From positions 1-41,392 of the forward strand of contig CAIOOA010000262.1 of NCBI GenBank assembly GCA_903859815.1: a stretch of DNA of 41,392 nucleotides, written 5' to 3'. The DNA comes from an uncultured Methylococcaceae bacterium (GTDB taxonomy: Bacteria > Pseudomonadota > Gammaproteobacteria > Methylococcales > Methylococcaceae). The position numbers and the translations under genes were made by a program. The stretch's first letter is position 1. The number at the start of each line of letters is the position of its first letter. Of this stretch, positions 1 through 7,470 are shown one piece after another. The notes below the pieces were generated by a model. It saw only the letters and a program-made list of their open reading frames with translations. It was not told the DNA's origin and ran no database searches.

Positions 1-135
1 CGAATACCATGTCCAAAGACTGGTTTGAGCATCGCGAAAAGTCGGAACCCCGCTTTCGGCTGAAAGTCCAGCCCCTGTGAAAACGACGATACGCTGGGCT
101 TGTTTTAAAAAATCATGCAATGGAGGCACTTGCAA
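1..135 (-). CDS. Sir2-family NAD-dependent protein deacylase, N-terminal part (cut by window edge)
   Basis: Reading leftward, the frame open to base 1 encodes the start of a sirtuin. These enzymes use NAD to remove acyl groups from protein lysines. The diagnostic segment is VVFTGAGLSAESGVPTFRD, which covers the NAD-binding GAGxSxxSGIPxFR motif at about residues 17-35. Only about 45 residues are present, so the catalytic His and zinc site lie outside the window. The start is uncertain: TTG at 135 and GTG at 129 are both in frame and neither has a clear ribosome binding site. It is divergent from the permease gene at 336. The family call rests on one very characteristic motif and is confident. 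Confidence 0.85.
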   Translation of the reverse strand, partial: MQVPPLHDFLKQAQRIVVFTGAGLSAESGVPTFRDAQTSLWTWYS

Positions 136-335
136 TATTATTGTATCTATTTGATTTTGTTGAAATTATTAGCTTGAGCATTTGTCTTATAAATCAATAG
201 GTTAGCTTAATTTTGCAAGTACCTCAATGGCTTAGGCATAGTCAGGAATGTAGAATCTAATTGTCCAATTATCAGTTTTCTAGTGGGAATTATCCATCAA
301 AAAACACCTAAGCCATACTAAATTTCAGAGGAAAC
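136..335. other. Divergent intergenic region (sirtuin / TSUP permease)
   Basis: These 200 A+T-rich bases separate two divergent genes and must hold both promoters. An AGAGGAAAC sequence at 327-335 is a reasonable ribosome binding site for the ATG at 336. I could not fix a promoter with confidence. Confidence 0.5.
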
Positions 336-1097
336 ATGACAAACATTCAATATTTGCTGATAGGGGTGTCAGCCATTGCAGCCGGCGCGGTCAACGCCGT
401 GGCAGGGGGCGGGACACTGATCACGTTCCCACTGCTAATTTCCATGGGCATTCCTGCTGTCGTTGCCAATATCACCAACACAGTGGCATTATGCCCCGGC
501 TACTTAGCCGCCACATTTGCCCAGCGCAATGATTTGCGTGGACAGCAACGGCGCCTTTGGCTGTACTTGCTAACCGGGGTCGTCGGCGGCGTCGCGGGCG
601 GATTTCTGCTATTGCACACAGGCGAGCGGCTTTTTAGCAAGTTGGTGCCCTATCTTATCTTATTTGCTGCGGGTCTACTCGCCGTGCAAGACACCATTCG
701 CACATGGTTGCTGCGCAGTTCACAAAATCCGCATTCAAATCGCCGGTTGGAAAGCTTTGGGGTTATGCCGGTATTCCTAGCTTCCGTTTATGGCGGTTAT
801 TTTGGGGCCGGTGTCAGTGTCGTCGTATTGGCTGTGCTAGGTTTGGTGCTGGATGATTCGCTTATCCGGCTAAACGCATTGAAGCAAGGAATTGCCTTTG
901 CAATTAATATTGCCGCAGCCATTTTTTTCATCTTTTCGGGGATGGTCAACTGGGACATTGCCATAATCATGGCTGTAGGGGCTTTGTTGGGAGGGGTCTT
1001 GGGCGGCAAAACGGTGGGGCGCATTAGGCCAATCGTATTGCGCAGGATCGTCGTGGTCATCGGTGTACTCGTCGCAAGCGCTTATTGGATTCGTTGA
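336..1097 (+). CDS. TSUP (TauE/SafE) family membrane permease
   Basis: This 253-residue, highly hydrophobic protein has the architecture of the sulfite exporter TauE/SafE (TSUP) family, which moves sulfonates, sulfite or other small anions across the inner membrane. Near the N-terminus it carries the family hallmark [18 protein letters not shown], and a second glycine-rich repeat (about residues 147-160, [11 protein letters not shown]) marks the internal duplication typical of the family. About eight hydrophobic segments are visible and the length is normal. An AGAGGAAAC sequence precedes the ATG. The substrate cannot be told from sequence. The gene seems to stand alone, with a weak hairpin downstream at 1153-1173. 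Confidence 0.88.
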   Translation: MTNIQYLLIGVSAIAAGAVNAVAGGGTLITFPLLISMGIPAVVANITNTVALCPGYLAATFAQRNDLRGQQRRLWLYLLTGVVGGVAGGFLLLHTGERLFSKLVPYLILFAAGLLAVQDTIRTWLLRSSQNPHSNRRLESFGVMPVFLASVYGGYFGAGVSVVVLAVLGLVLDDSLIRLNALKQGIAFAINIAAAIFFIFSGMVNWDIAIIMAVGALLGGVLGGKTVGRIRPIVLRRIVVVIGVLVASAYWIR

Positions 1098-1152
1098 CTG
1101 ACACGCAACAAACTTGTTGCAAAAATGAAATAAATCTGCTAGGGTAGGCTCA

Positions 1153-1173
1153 AAAGCAACGATATGTTGTTTT
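1153..1173 (+). terminator. Hairpin with T tail, possible terminator of the TSUP gene
   Basis: AAAGCAAC and GTTGTTTT pair (one G-T) around a five-base GATAT loop, and the 3' arm ends in a T run. It lies 55 bases after the permease stop. It is short, so the assignment is tentative. A second tight inverted repeat (GCAACAA/TTGTTGC) lies just after the stop, near 1106-1121. Confidence 0.35.
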
Positions 1174-1213
1174 AATGCAACGTATTCTCAATCCTGTGGA
1201 TAGGAGAGTTACC

Positions 1214-1393
1214 ATGAAAGTCATTTCCGAAAGAGCGTTGAAAGATCGCATGTCTGATTTCTTGCGCGAAGTGGAGGCAACTGGCGAAGAATTGCTGGTC
1301 ACTAAAGACGGGCAATTGGTGCTCAAAATCATCTCTTATCATCGCTTTGCCGACGAAGTGGAATTGAATCCCAAGGAAATTGGCAAAAATTGA
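1214..1393 (+). CDS. Phd/YefM-like antitoxin, orphan
   Basis: This 59-residue protein starts MKVISERALKDRMSDFLREVE and continues GEELLVTKDGQLVLKI. That is the N-terminal fold of the Phd/YefM family, in which a small DNA-binding domain also neutralises a paired toxin such as Doc, YoeB or a PIN ribonuclease. An open frame extends upstream to 1175, but the ATG at 1214 has a good ribosome binding site (GGAGAG, 1203-1208) and fits the family start. The toxin-neutralising tail is short. No toxin gene follows: the next gene is convergent and encodes a radical SAM protein. It is either an orphan antitoxin or a free-standing regulator. Confidence 0.65.
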   Translation: MKVISERALKDRMSDFLREVEATGEELLVTKDGQLVLKIISYHRFADEVELNPKEIGKN

Positions 1394-1414
1394 TGCTTGG
1401 ATTCTATCTGCATG

Positions 1415-2260
1415 TCAAAGGCTCAATCGTGTGGTTAGGCCAGTAGCCCGAATTTTTGCAGCAAAGGCTTGCATCCACTCCTCTGAGAGAGGGGAAAGAC
1501 GCGGGGCTTCGGCTTGCAGGGAGGGGCGGGCCAGGCCATAAAGCAAAACCCCTGACAAATCGATGCCTTGCTGTTGGATGTGTTGAAGCAAAGCCAAGTA
1601 GGCATTGCACTCTTCATCGCTTGGGGGTTGGCCGTCAAATGCAAAAAGGCAGGTTTGCAACCAAGTCGGACAGAGATTGGCGGCGGACTCCAAATTATGT
1701 AGCACAGTATCAAGGGTATGGTGAATGCCGTTGACCCGCAGGCCACCCGTTTCTGTTGCGCTATCCAACTTGAACCAAACTTCACCGCCTAGCTCTGCCC
1801 AATGCGCCAGCCCCTTTTGCACGGGTTCACGACGGATCAAGCTACCGTTGGTGATCAGCACAAGCTTGATCTTGCCAAGCAAGTCATAATCAGCAACGAC
1901 CGACCCGATCAATCCGATGACTTGGTCGAACTCCTTGGAACTGGTGGGTTCGCCGTTGCCCGACAGGGCTATGTCACGGATGCTTTGCTGTTCTAAGGGA
2001 ACGGAAAAACGATTGTAGAAATCTCCCGTCAACACCTCATCCAGAAATCCACGCAATTCTGTTTCCAACAAGCCCAAATCGGTCGTTGGCGCACTGCCAC
2101 GCTGCAAGTCAGGCACTTGGCAATAAATGCAGCGCCAGTTGCAGGCATTGTTGGGGTTGAGATTGATGCCAATCGACAAACCCCCGCTACGCCGGGAAAT
2201 GACGGGATAGATATAGGCGAGTCCGGCACTGTCCCGGCTATGGTCGAAAGTGGTCAGCAT
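1415..2260 (-). CDS. Radical SAM protein
   Basis: This 281-residue protein has the radical SAM cluster motif CX3CX2C at about residues 40-47 (NACNWRCIYCQVPD). The three cysteines bind a 4Fe-4S cluster that cleaves S-adenosylmethionine. A following GNGEPTSS segment matches the family GGEP motif that contacts SAM. Later parts (KLDSATETGGLRVNG, TWLQTCLFAFDGQPPSDEE) resemble uncharacterised radical SAM proteins of proteobacteria. There are no extra cysteine clusters of the SPASM type, and I cannot name the substrate. It is the last gene of a leftward run after the ZIP transporter, 38 bases upstream, so co-transcription is likely. Confidence 0.85.
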   Translation of the reverse strand: MLTTFDHSRDSAGLAYIYPVISRRSGGLSIGINLNPNNACNWRCIYCQVPDLQRGSAPTTDLGLLETELRGFLDEVLTGDFYNRFSVPLEQQSIRDIALSGNGEPTSSKEFDQVIGLIGSVVADYDLLGKIKLVLITNGSLIRREPVQKGLAHWAELGGEVWFKLDSATETGGLRVNGIHHTLDTVLHNLESAANLCPTWLQTCLFAFDGQPPSDEECNAYLALLQHIQQQGIDLSGVLLYGLARPSLQAEAPRLSPLSEEWMQAFAAKIRATGLTTRLSL

Positions 2261-2298
2261 GGAATTTGGGCGACGTCCTTAGGTTCATGGTGCAATGG

Positions 2299-3090
2299 CT
2301 AAACCCCAAAACCCTCGGCGTAGTGATGGACTGCCGCAATCAATACAATACCGGCAAGGATAAGAGCCATCTGCTGAATAACTGCTTCGGTATGGGTTTT
2401 TTTGTGTAAGGTGGGTATTAGGTCGGCGACTGCCACATAGATGAAGCTGGAGGCCGCCAAGGCAAGAAAATAAGGCAGCGAATCATGCACACGCTCCAAG
2501 CCAAAGTAGGCCAAGATTCCACCCGCCACCGTGCCTAGGCTAGACAAAATATTATAATAAAACGCCTTCGACTTGGGATACCCACTTTGCAGCAAAATGG
2601 CGAAATCCCCAATTTCTTGGGGGATTTCATGTGCGGCAACGGCCAAACTAGTGACAATGCCTAAATGTAGGTCGGTCAAAAACGCGGCGGCAATCAGCAC
2701 CCCGTCCACAAAATTGTGAATGCCATCGCCCACTACGATCAGGGTTCCGGCGGGTTGGTGATAATGATCTTCGCCATCATTGTGGGCTTCACAGTCGGTG
2801 GCGTGGCAATGCCTCCACAACAGTAGTTTTTCCAGCATGAAAAAAACGAGTATGCCGACCAGCACGGTGGCGAATAGGGACTGGACGTTGCCGACCCCTG
2901 CGTTTTCGACCGCATGGGGCAACAGGTCCAAGAAAGCCACACTGAGCAAAGCTCCCAAGGCGAAACTGACCCCGTGCGGCAAAATGCTGGCATAGTGGCG
3001 GTCCGGCACCAATAGGAATAAGGATGCTGCGATGACACTCAATATTCCACCAATCAGGGTGAAAAGGATGATCCAAAAAAGTAAATGCAT
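2299..3090 (-). CDS. ZIP-family divalent metal transporter
   Basis: This 263-residue inner-membrane protein has the layout of the ZIP family, which imports zinc, iron or manganese. Signature stretches are GDGIHNFVDGVLIAAAF in TM4 and AAHEIPQEIGDFAILLQSGY in TM5; their histidines and acidic residues form the metal site (HNFxDG and HExPxExGD). A histidine-rich loop (HCHATDCEAHNDGEDHYHQ) precedes TM4, as is common for zinc-handling members. About seven or eight membrane segments are visible. It starts 20 bases after pgeF in a leftward run. The metal is probably zinc, inferred from the family and the histidine loop. Confidence 0.92.
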   Translation of the reverse strand: MHLLFWIILFTLIGGILSVIAASLFLLVPDRHYASILPHGVSFALGALLSVAFLDLLPHAVENAGVGNVQSLFATVLVGILVFFMLEKLLLWRHCHATDCEAHNDGEDHYHQPAGTLIVVGDGIHNFVDGVLIAAAFLTDLHLGIVTSLAVAAHEIPQEIGDFAILLQSGYPKSKAFYYNILSSLGTVAGGILAYFGLERVHDSLPYFLALAASSFIYVAVADLIPTLHKKTHTEAVIQQMALILAGIVLIAAVHHYAEGFGV

Positions 3091-3110
3091 GAAGGTTGTG
3101 AGTTGTGGGC

Positions 3111-3842
3111 TTATTCTCGCCAGATTAGGGTGGCCATGCGACCGGTCTGGCTATCGCGCCGGTAGGAAAAGAAACGATCGGCATTGGAAAAAGTACACTC
3201 CTGACCGCCGTATACCGCTTCAACACCCGCACGGGCCAAGATCGAGCGGGCCAAGCTGTAAAGATCCGCCAACCAATGCTGTTCATCGATTTGCACAAAA
3301 GCGTCACCACAATCGCCTAGTTTTTCCAAAAATGACAGGCGGACCTCAGCGCCGACTTCAAAAGCGCTTGGCCCGATTGCAGGGCCTAGCCAAGCCATCA
3401 AATCGTTGCTGCCGAGTGCATCTACAGTCGATTCCAAAACCCCACCAACCAAACCACGCCATCCTGCATGGGAAGCGGCCACCCGATCACCGCTGCGGTC
3501 ACAAAATAATACTGGAAGGCAGTCGGCAGTCATCACCACGCAGACCACGCAAGGCTCATCAGTGTAAGAAGCATCGGCTTCAGGGGGATGGCAGGCTTTC
3601 CGATTGGCCTTGACTGCTTTGGTTCCATGGATTTGGGATAGCCAGTAAGGTTCTCCGGGCAATTGCAAGCCTTTACGCAAGCGATGCCGGTTGGTGCTGA
3701 CATGATCGGGGCTGTCGCCCACATGGGCTGCCAGGTTCAGGCTCGCATACTCACCTTGGCTGACCCCTCCCTCACGCAATGTGCTGTAGGCGCGTATACC
3801 CGGTGGCGCAGGCCAGTTGGGTTCAATGCAGAAGTCTTTCAT
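3111..3842 (-). CDS. pgeF: Purine nucleoside phosphorylase / laccase-domain protein PgeF (YfiH family)
   Basis: This 243-residue protein belongs to the YfiH/LACC1 family, once called multicopper polyphenol oxidases. Characterised members act on purine nucleosides, and E. coli PgeF has been linked to removing wrongly built peptidoglycan precursors. Conserved zinc-site segments are visible: QIHGT (about 70-74), TADC (105-108) and HAGWRG (125-130). An open frame extends to 3902, but the ATG at 3842 is preferred because it forms an ATGA overlap with the rluD stop, which points to translational coupling. The rluD-pgeF order is common in gammaproteobacteria. Family membership is firm; the physiological substrate is less so. 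Confidence 0.9.
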   Translation of the reverse strand: MKDFCIEPNWPAPPGIRAYSTLREGGVSQGEYASLNLAAHVGDSPDHVSTNRHRLRKGLQLPGEPYWLSQIHGTKAVKANRKACHPPEADASYTDEPCVVCVVMTADCLPVLFCDRSGDRVAASHAGWRGLVGGVLESTVDALGSNDLMAWLGPAIGPSAFEVGAEVRLSFLEKLGDCGDAFVQIDEQHWLADLYSLARSILARAGVEAVYGGQECTFSNADRFFSYRRDSQTGRMATLIWRE

Positions 3843-4786
3843 GCGGCTTGCCTCAGGGAGGTAAGTAAGCTTTGAAAATCCTCGGGCATGTCCACTTGCC
3901 ATTCACACCATTCCCCCGTGCTTGGATGCTCAAGACCCAGTTTTTCAGCATGAAGCGCTTGCCGACGGAAGCCACGCAAAGCCTCCCCCAATGCCTGATT
4001 TCCGCCTGGCAACAGCCTCAACCTCCCCCCGTAAACTGGGTCGCCAAGCAAGGGGTGGCGGATATGAGCCAGATGGACACGAATCTGGTGGGTACGCCCG
4101 GTCTCCAGCTTGACCCGTAGGAGCGTGTGTCCCGGCAGGCGTTCCTCAATGCGGTAGTGTGTCACCGATGGCTTGCCGTCCTCACGCACGGCAAAGCGTT
4201 TTCGGTCCGTAGAGTGGCGTCCAATAGGTTCGTCCACTGTCCCCCCCGCAGTTAGGTATCCCTGCGCCAAGGCCAAGTACTCACGGTCAATGTCGCGTGC
4301 CTGCAACTGATCCACCAAAGATTTATGTGCTTTGAGCGTCTTGGCGACCATCAGCAAGCCACTGGTATCCTTGTCGATCCGGTGAACTATGCCAGAGCGG
4401 GCGATTCCTGCCAAACTGGGCGCATGATGGAGTAGCGCATTTTGCAGAGTGCCTTCACGATGCCCAGCCGCAGGATGGACGACCAAGCCTGCTGGCTTGT
4501 TGACAATCAGCAATGACTCGTCCTCGTATACAATGTCTAGCGGTATGTCCTCAGGCTCGCAATCGGTTTCCAATTCGATTTCTGCCTGCAATAGCACCTG
4601 TTCGCCGCCCAACACTTTTCGCTTTGGGTTTTGGGCCTCGCCGTCCAGCAAGACATGGCCTTCTTTGATCCAGCTTTGCAGTTTGCTTCTGGAAAAATCA
4701 GGAAACAGTTCGGCCAAAGCTTGATCCAAGCGCAGACCTGACAATTCGAGTGGGATTTCAGCGGTGTACTGTTCGGTTTCGGGCAC
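3839..4786 (-). CDS. rluD: 23S rRNA pseudouridine synthase RluD
   Basis: This 315-residue protein matches RluD in length and layout. RluD isomerises uridines in helix 69 of 23S rRNA (E. coli 1911, 1915 and 1917). An S4 RNA-binding domain covers about residues 17-70 (LRLDQALAELFPDFSRSKLQ). The RluA-type catalytic domain carries HRIDKDTSG at 135-143, in which Asp138 is the expected catalytic residue. Other conserved parts are NKPAGLVVHP and ETGRTHQIRVHLAHI. Its stop overlaps the start of pgeF. It is divergent from bamD, a common gammaproteobacterial arrangement. RluC or RluA would be the alternatives, but the S4 domain and this neighbourhood favour RluD. Confidence 0.93.
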   Translation of the reverse strand: MPETEQYTAEIPLELSGLRLDQALAELFPDFSRSKLQSWIKEGHVLLDGEAQNPKRKVLGGEQVLLQAEIELETDCEPEDIPLDIVYEDESLLIVNKPAGLVVHPAAGHREGTLQNALLHHAPSLAGIARSGIVHRIDKDTSGLLMVAKTLKAHKSLVDQLQARDIDREYLALAQGYLTAGGTVDEPIGRHSTDRKRFAVREDGKPSVTHYRIEERLPGHTLLRVKLETGRTHQIRVHLAHIRHPLLGDPVYGGRLRLLPGGNQALGEALRGFRRQALHAEKLGLEHPSTGEWCEWQVDMPEDFQSLLTSLRQAA

Positions 4787-4914
4787 AGAATGATTCGATA
4801 AGGTAGATTGGTCGGCCAGCGGGGCGGAACACGCCCATCGTGGATGGTTTGGCTATTGGCGAGCAAGATTTCAGGGTATACTCCAACAATTATCCGATTA
4901 ACGCATGAACGATT

Positions 4915-5808
4915 ATGCGACTTTTCAGCACCATGATAAACGCCACATTGACAAAACGCCCAAAATTATTGCCCGTCTTGATGCTTTGCATGGGCATATT
5001 GTTATCTTCTTGTACTTTGATGAGCCTGTTTGGCTTAGAAAGTGAAAGTAGCAGTGCCTCCGACGATGAATACGCCAATTGGACCGCCCAGCAATTCTAT
5101 CAAGAGGCAAAAAGTGAACTGATGGACGGCAATTACGACAAGGCCGTCAAATTATATGAAAAATTGGAAGCCCGCTACCCCTTCGACAGGTATTCCACCC
5201 AAGCTCAATTGGAAGTTGCTTACGCCTATTATAAGAAAAACGAACCCGACTCCGCGTTGGCTGCCGTTGACCGCTTCATCAAGCTCAACCCGGCCCATGA
5301 AAAAGTTGATTACGCCTACTACCTCCGGGGCCTGATCAATTATAACAAGGGGCGCACCTTTGTTGACCGGTTCTTGCCCACCGACTCCTCGCAACGCGAC
5401 CCTGGGTCGGCACGCGAGGGCATGCGCGACTTTAATGAATTGATTGCCAAATTCCCCAATAGCAAATATTCTCAAGATGCTAAGAGGCGAGTTAACGCCA
5501 TGCGCAACAATTTGGCCATGTATGAAATCAATGTCGCCGATTTTTACATGCGTCGCGGGGGTTATATCGCCGCAGCCAAGCGCAGCAATGGGGTATTGGA
5601 AAAATATCCCAACACCCAAGCCATTCCGAGGGCATTGAAAATCATGGAGGAAGCCTATCGAAAACTGGAACTAGACGATCTTGCCAATGATGCCGCCCGG
5701 GTTTATGCATTGAACTATGGGGAAGGTGCCGACCCCACCACCATCGCCGATGAATACCAGTTGACACCTGCTGAAAAAGTATGGGATTTCATAGGTTTGG
5801 ATCGCTAA
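4915..5808 (+). CDS. bamD: Outer-membrane assembly lipoprotein BamD
   Basis: This 297-residue lipoprotein is BamD (ComL), an essential part of the BAM complex that inserts beta-barrel proteins in the outer membrane. A lipoprotein signal peptide ends in the lipobox LLSSC with Cys33 as the lipidated residue. Tetratricopeptide-like helical repeats follow (AQQFYQEAKSELMDGNYDKAVKLYEKLEARYPF, then AQLEVAYAYYKKNEPDSALAAVDRFIKLNP split over the next repeats), and PDxAYYLRGL-like and DFNELIAKFPNSKYS segments match the family. The ATG at 4915 lacks a strong ribosome binding site; ATG 4933 is an alternative giving a shorter signal peptide. It is divergent from rluD and lies 16 bases before the sugar kinase gene. 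Confidence 0.93.
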   Translation: MRLFSTMINATLTKRPKLLPVLMLCMGILLSSCTLMSLFGLESESSSASDDEYANWTAQQFYQEAKSELMDGNYDKAVKLYEKLEARYPFDRYSTQAQLEVAYAYYKKNEPDSALAAVDRFIKLNPAHEKVDYAYYLRGLINYNKGRTFVDRFLPTDSSQRDPGSAREGMRDFNELIAKFPNSKYSQDAKRRVNAMRNNLAMYEINVADFYMRRGGYIAAAKRSNGVLEKYPNTQAIPRALKIMEEAYRKLELDDLANDAARVYALNYGEGADPTTIADEYQLTPAEKVWDFIGLDR

Positions 5809-5824
5809 TGGGTGAATCTTCAGG

Positions 5825-6760
5825 ATGTCAAATGTCCTTATTGGCGAAACGACCCATGATGTGCTTTGTGTGGGACATGCCCCCTATGACTTGGTGTTTT
5901 CCGTCCCCCGCCATCCTGTGTCCGATGAGAAAATATTCGCCGACGATTTCCTTGCCTGTGGCGGTGGACCTGCCGCCAATGCCGCCGTCATTGTGGCCCG
6001 GCTTGGCTTCACCGCCGCCTTTGCCGGTTATTTAGGAAACGATCTTTATGGCGAGTCCCATGTCTTGGAACTTGCCCGTGAAGGAGTGGACACGCGCTAT
6101 GTCATCCGCGGAAGCAATCCCACCCCCCTATCTTGCGTATTAGTCAAACCCAATGGTGATCGGGCGCTGGTGAATTACAAGGGGGCGACACGGCCATTGG
6201 ATGAAGACGAAATCGACTTTTCCGGCATTAACCCTAAAGTCGTTTTGTTTGACGGTCATGAACCCTTGATTTCAATGCCTTTGGCCGAATGGGCCAAGCA
6301 GAACGGCATACCTACGGTTTTGGATGCTGGCTCCTTGCACGAAGGCACGAGGGGTTTGATGCATAAAGTGGAATATCTGGTGGCATCGGAAAAATTTGCC
6401 AAGCAATGGTTGCAGGGTGACAACCTCGATGTAGCGTTAGACCGCTTGGCCGACCAATCATCCGCAGTGGTTATCACCTTAGGCAAACAAGGGCTGATTT
6501 GGCGCAAAAACAATGTGAGCGGGTCATTACCTGCCTTTCCCGTGCAATCCGTCGATTCCACGGGCGCGGGTGATGCGTTTCACGGTGCTTTTGCTGCTGG
6601 CCTTGCGGCACATTTGCCTTGGGAAGAGCTATTGCGCTACGCCAGCGCAGCCGGGGCATTATGCTGCCAAAAGCCCGGTGCGAGGAATGGACTTGCCACT
6701 GCAAGCGAAATAAACGACTTTCTTGCACGTTTCCCCACTAATTTTGAAAAAAACTGTTGA
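5825..6760 (+). CDS. PfkB-family carbohydrate kinase
   Basis: This 311-residue kinase belongs to the ribokinase/PfkB superfamily and phosphorylates a sugar or nucleoside with ATP. The N-terminal signature GGGPAANAAVIVARLG (about 46-61) and the C-terminal DSTGAGDAFHG (244-254) are both present; Asp250 is the expected catalytic base and the GAGD forms the anion hole. The length is typical. It follows bamD by 16 bases on the same strand, so they may be co-transcribed, although no functional link is known. Ribokinase, adenosine kinase-like and fructokinase-like roles are all possible; the substrate cannot be assigned from sequence. Confidence 0.88.
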   Translation: MSNVLIGETTHDVLCVGHAPYDLVFSVPRHPVSDEKIFADDFLACGGGPAANAAVIVARLGFTAAFAGYLGNDLYGESHVLELAREGVDTRYVIRGSNPTPLSCVLVKPNGDRALVNYKGATRPLDEDEIDFSGINPKVVLFDGHEPLISMPLAEWAKQNGIPTVLDAGSLHEGTRGLMHKVEYLVASEKFAKQWLQGDNLDVALDRLADQSSAVVITLGKQGLIWRKNNVSGSLPAFPVQSVDSTGAGDAFHGAFAAGLAAHLPWEELLRYASAAGALCCQKPGARNGLATASEINDFLARFPTNFEKNC

Positions 6761-7054
6761 CAGAAAATCTATGCCACATTAACAATGGACGTAAATTTGG
6801 AGGTTTCCCCGAGGGTTCAATCACTGCTTGACCCTTCGGCAAGCGCTGAAGGATCTGGCTTTCGTTGGCTTTGCATTAATATCGAACCAACACCTTAGAA
6901 TTTTAGATAAGTTTTCCAGCGTATTTGGAAAAAACCTTGGAATCTGCCGTCCACTTGTGGCGGGAGTCATCAGACCTCGTTTTGTTGCGCCATTGATTAG
7001 GCTGCTGATGTGATGATTTGAAATGGCGCAATCGTAAAAAAGCAGGTTTTTTTG
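6761..7054 (+). other. Long leader region of the RNA-binding protein gene
   Basis: About 290 bases between the kinase stop and the RRM gene contain no convincing gene. A 61-codon open frame at 6828-7013 has no ribosome binding site or recognisable protein. Bacterial RRM/glycine-rich protein genes are often cold-induced and can have long leaders, so part of this may be a regulatory 5' untranslated region. That is inference only. Confidence 0.3.
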
Positions 7055-7384
7055 ATGAATATTTACGTAGGAAACTTATCCTATTCGGTCACCAGCGATG
7101 ATCTCCGCAAGGCTTTCGAGCCTTTTGGCGCAGTCTCTACCGCTAACGTAGTCACCGACAAATTCACAGGCCAATCCAAAGGCTTTGGTTTTGTCGAAAT
7201 GTCCAACAAGGCTGAGGGCGAAGCTGCCATCAAAGAGCTAGACGGAGTCGATCTTAAAGGCAGAAGTGTTCGTGTCAACGAAGCACGCCCCCGCACTGAG
7301 GGCTCTTCCAGTGGTGGGCCCCGCCGTGGCGGACCTGGCGGAGGTGGAGCCGGCGCCCCCGGTGGAGGCAGAGGGCGTTTCTGA
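7055..7384 (+). CDS. RRM-domain glycine-rich RNA-binding protein
   Basis: This 109-residue protein has a single RNA recognition motif with RNP2 (IYVGNL, 3-8) and RNP1 (KGFGFVEM, 42-49), then an Arg/Gly-rich tail from about residue 80. Such proteins (Rbp type) occur in cyanobacteria and many proteobacteria and bind single-stranded RNA; several are cold-induced. The real start is the ATG at 7055; a TTG one codon upstream is also in frame. An AGCAGG sequence ends 9 bases before it. It is followed by a strong hairpin at 7394-7440 and looks like a single-gene transcript with a long leader. Confidence 0.92.
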   Translation: MNIYVGNLSYSVTSDDLRKAFEPFGAVSTANVVTDKFTGQSKGFGFVEMSNKAEGEAAIKELDGVDLKGRSVRVNEARPRTEGSSSGGPRRGGPGGGGAGAPGGGRGRF

Positions 7385-7393
7385 AGTCCAACG

Positions 7394-7440
7394 AATCCAG
7401 TCGGTGCTTGTTAGCCAAGGTCAAAAGTGCCGACTGGATT
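7394..7440 (+). terminator. Long-stem hairpin after the RRM gene
   Basis: AATCCAGTCGG (7394-7404) is the exact complement of CCGACTGGATT (7430-7440), giving an 11-bp stem that starts 10 bases after the stop. The loop is about 25 bases with some inner pairing, and only a short T/C tract follows. It can serve both this gene and the convergent nadE. Confidence 0.55.
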
Positions 7441-7470
7441 TCTCCGCTTCAATTCGGTGGGTTTGCCTGT

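Noticed and set aside
3032-3613. 193-codon open frame on the plus strand opposite pgeF
   Set aside because: Its composition (Arg, Pro, His) is typical of an antisense shadow; pgeF has intact motifs.
6828-7013. 61-codon open frame before the RRM gene
   Set aside because: No ribosome binding site, no family resemblance; better explained as a leader.
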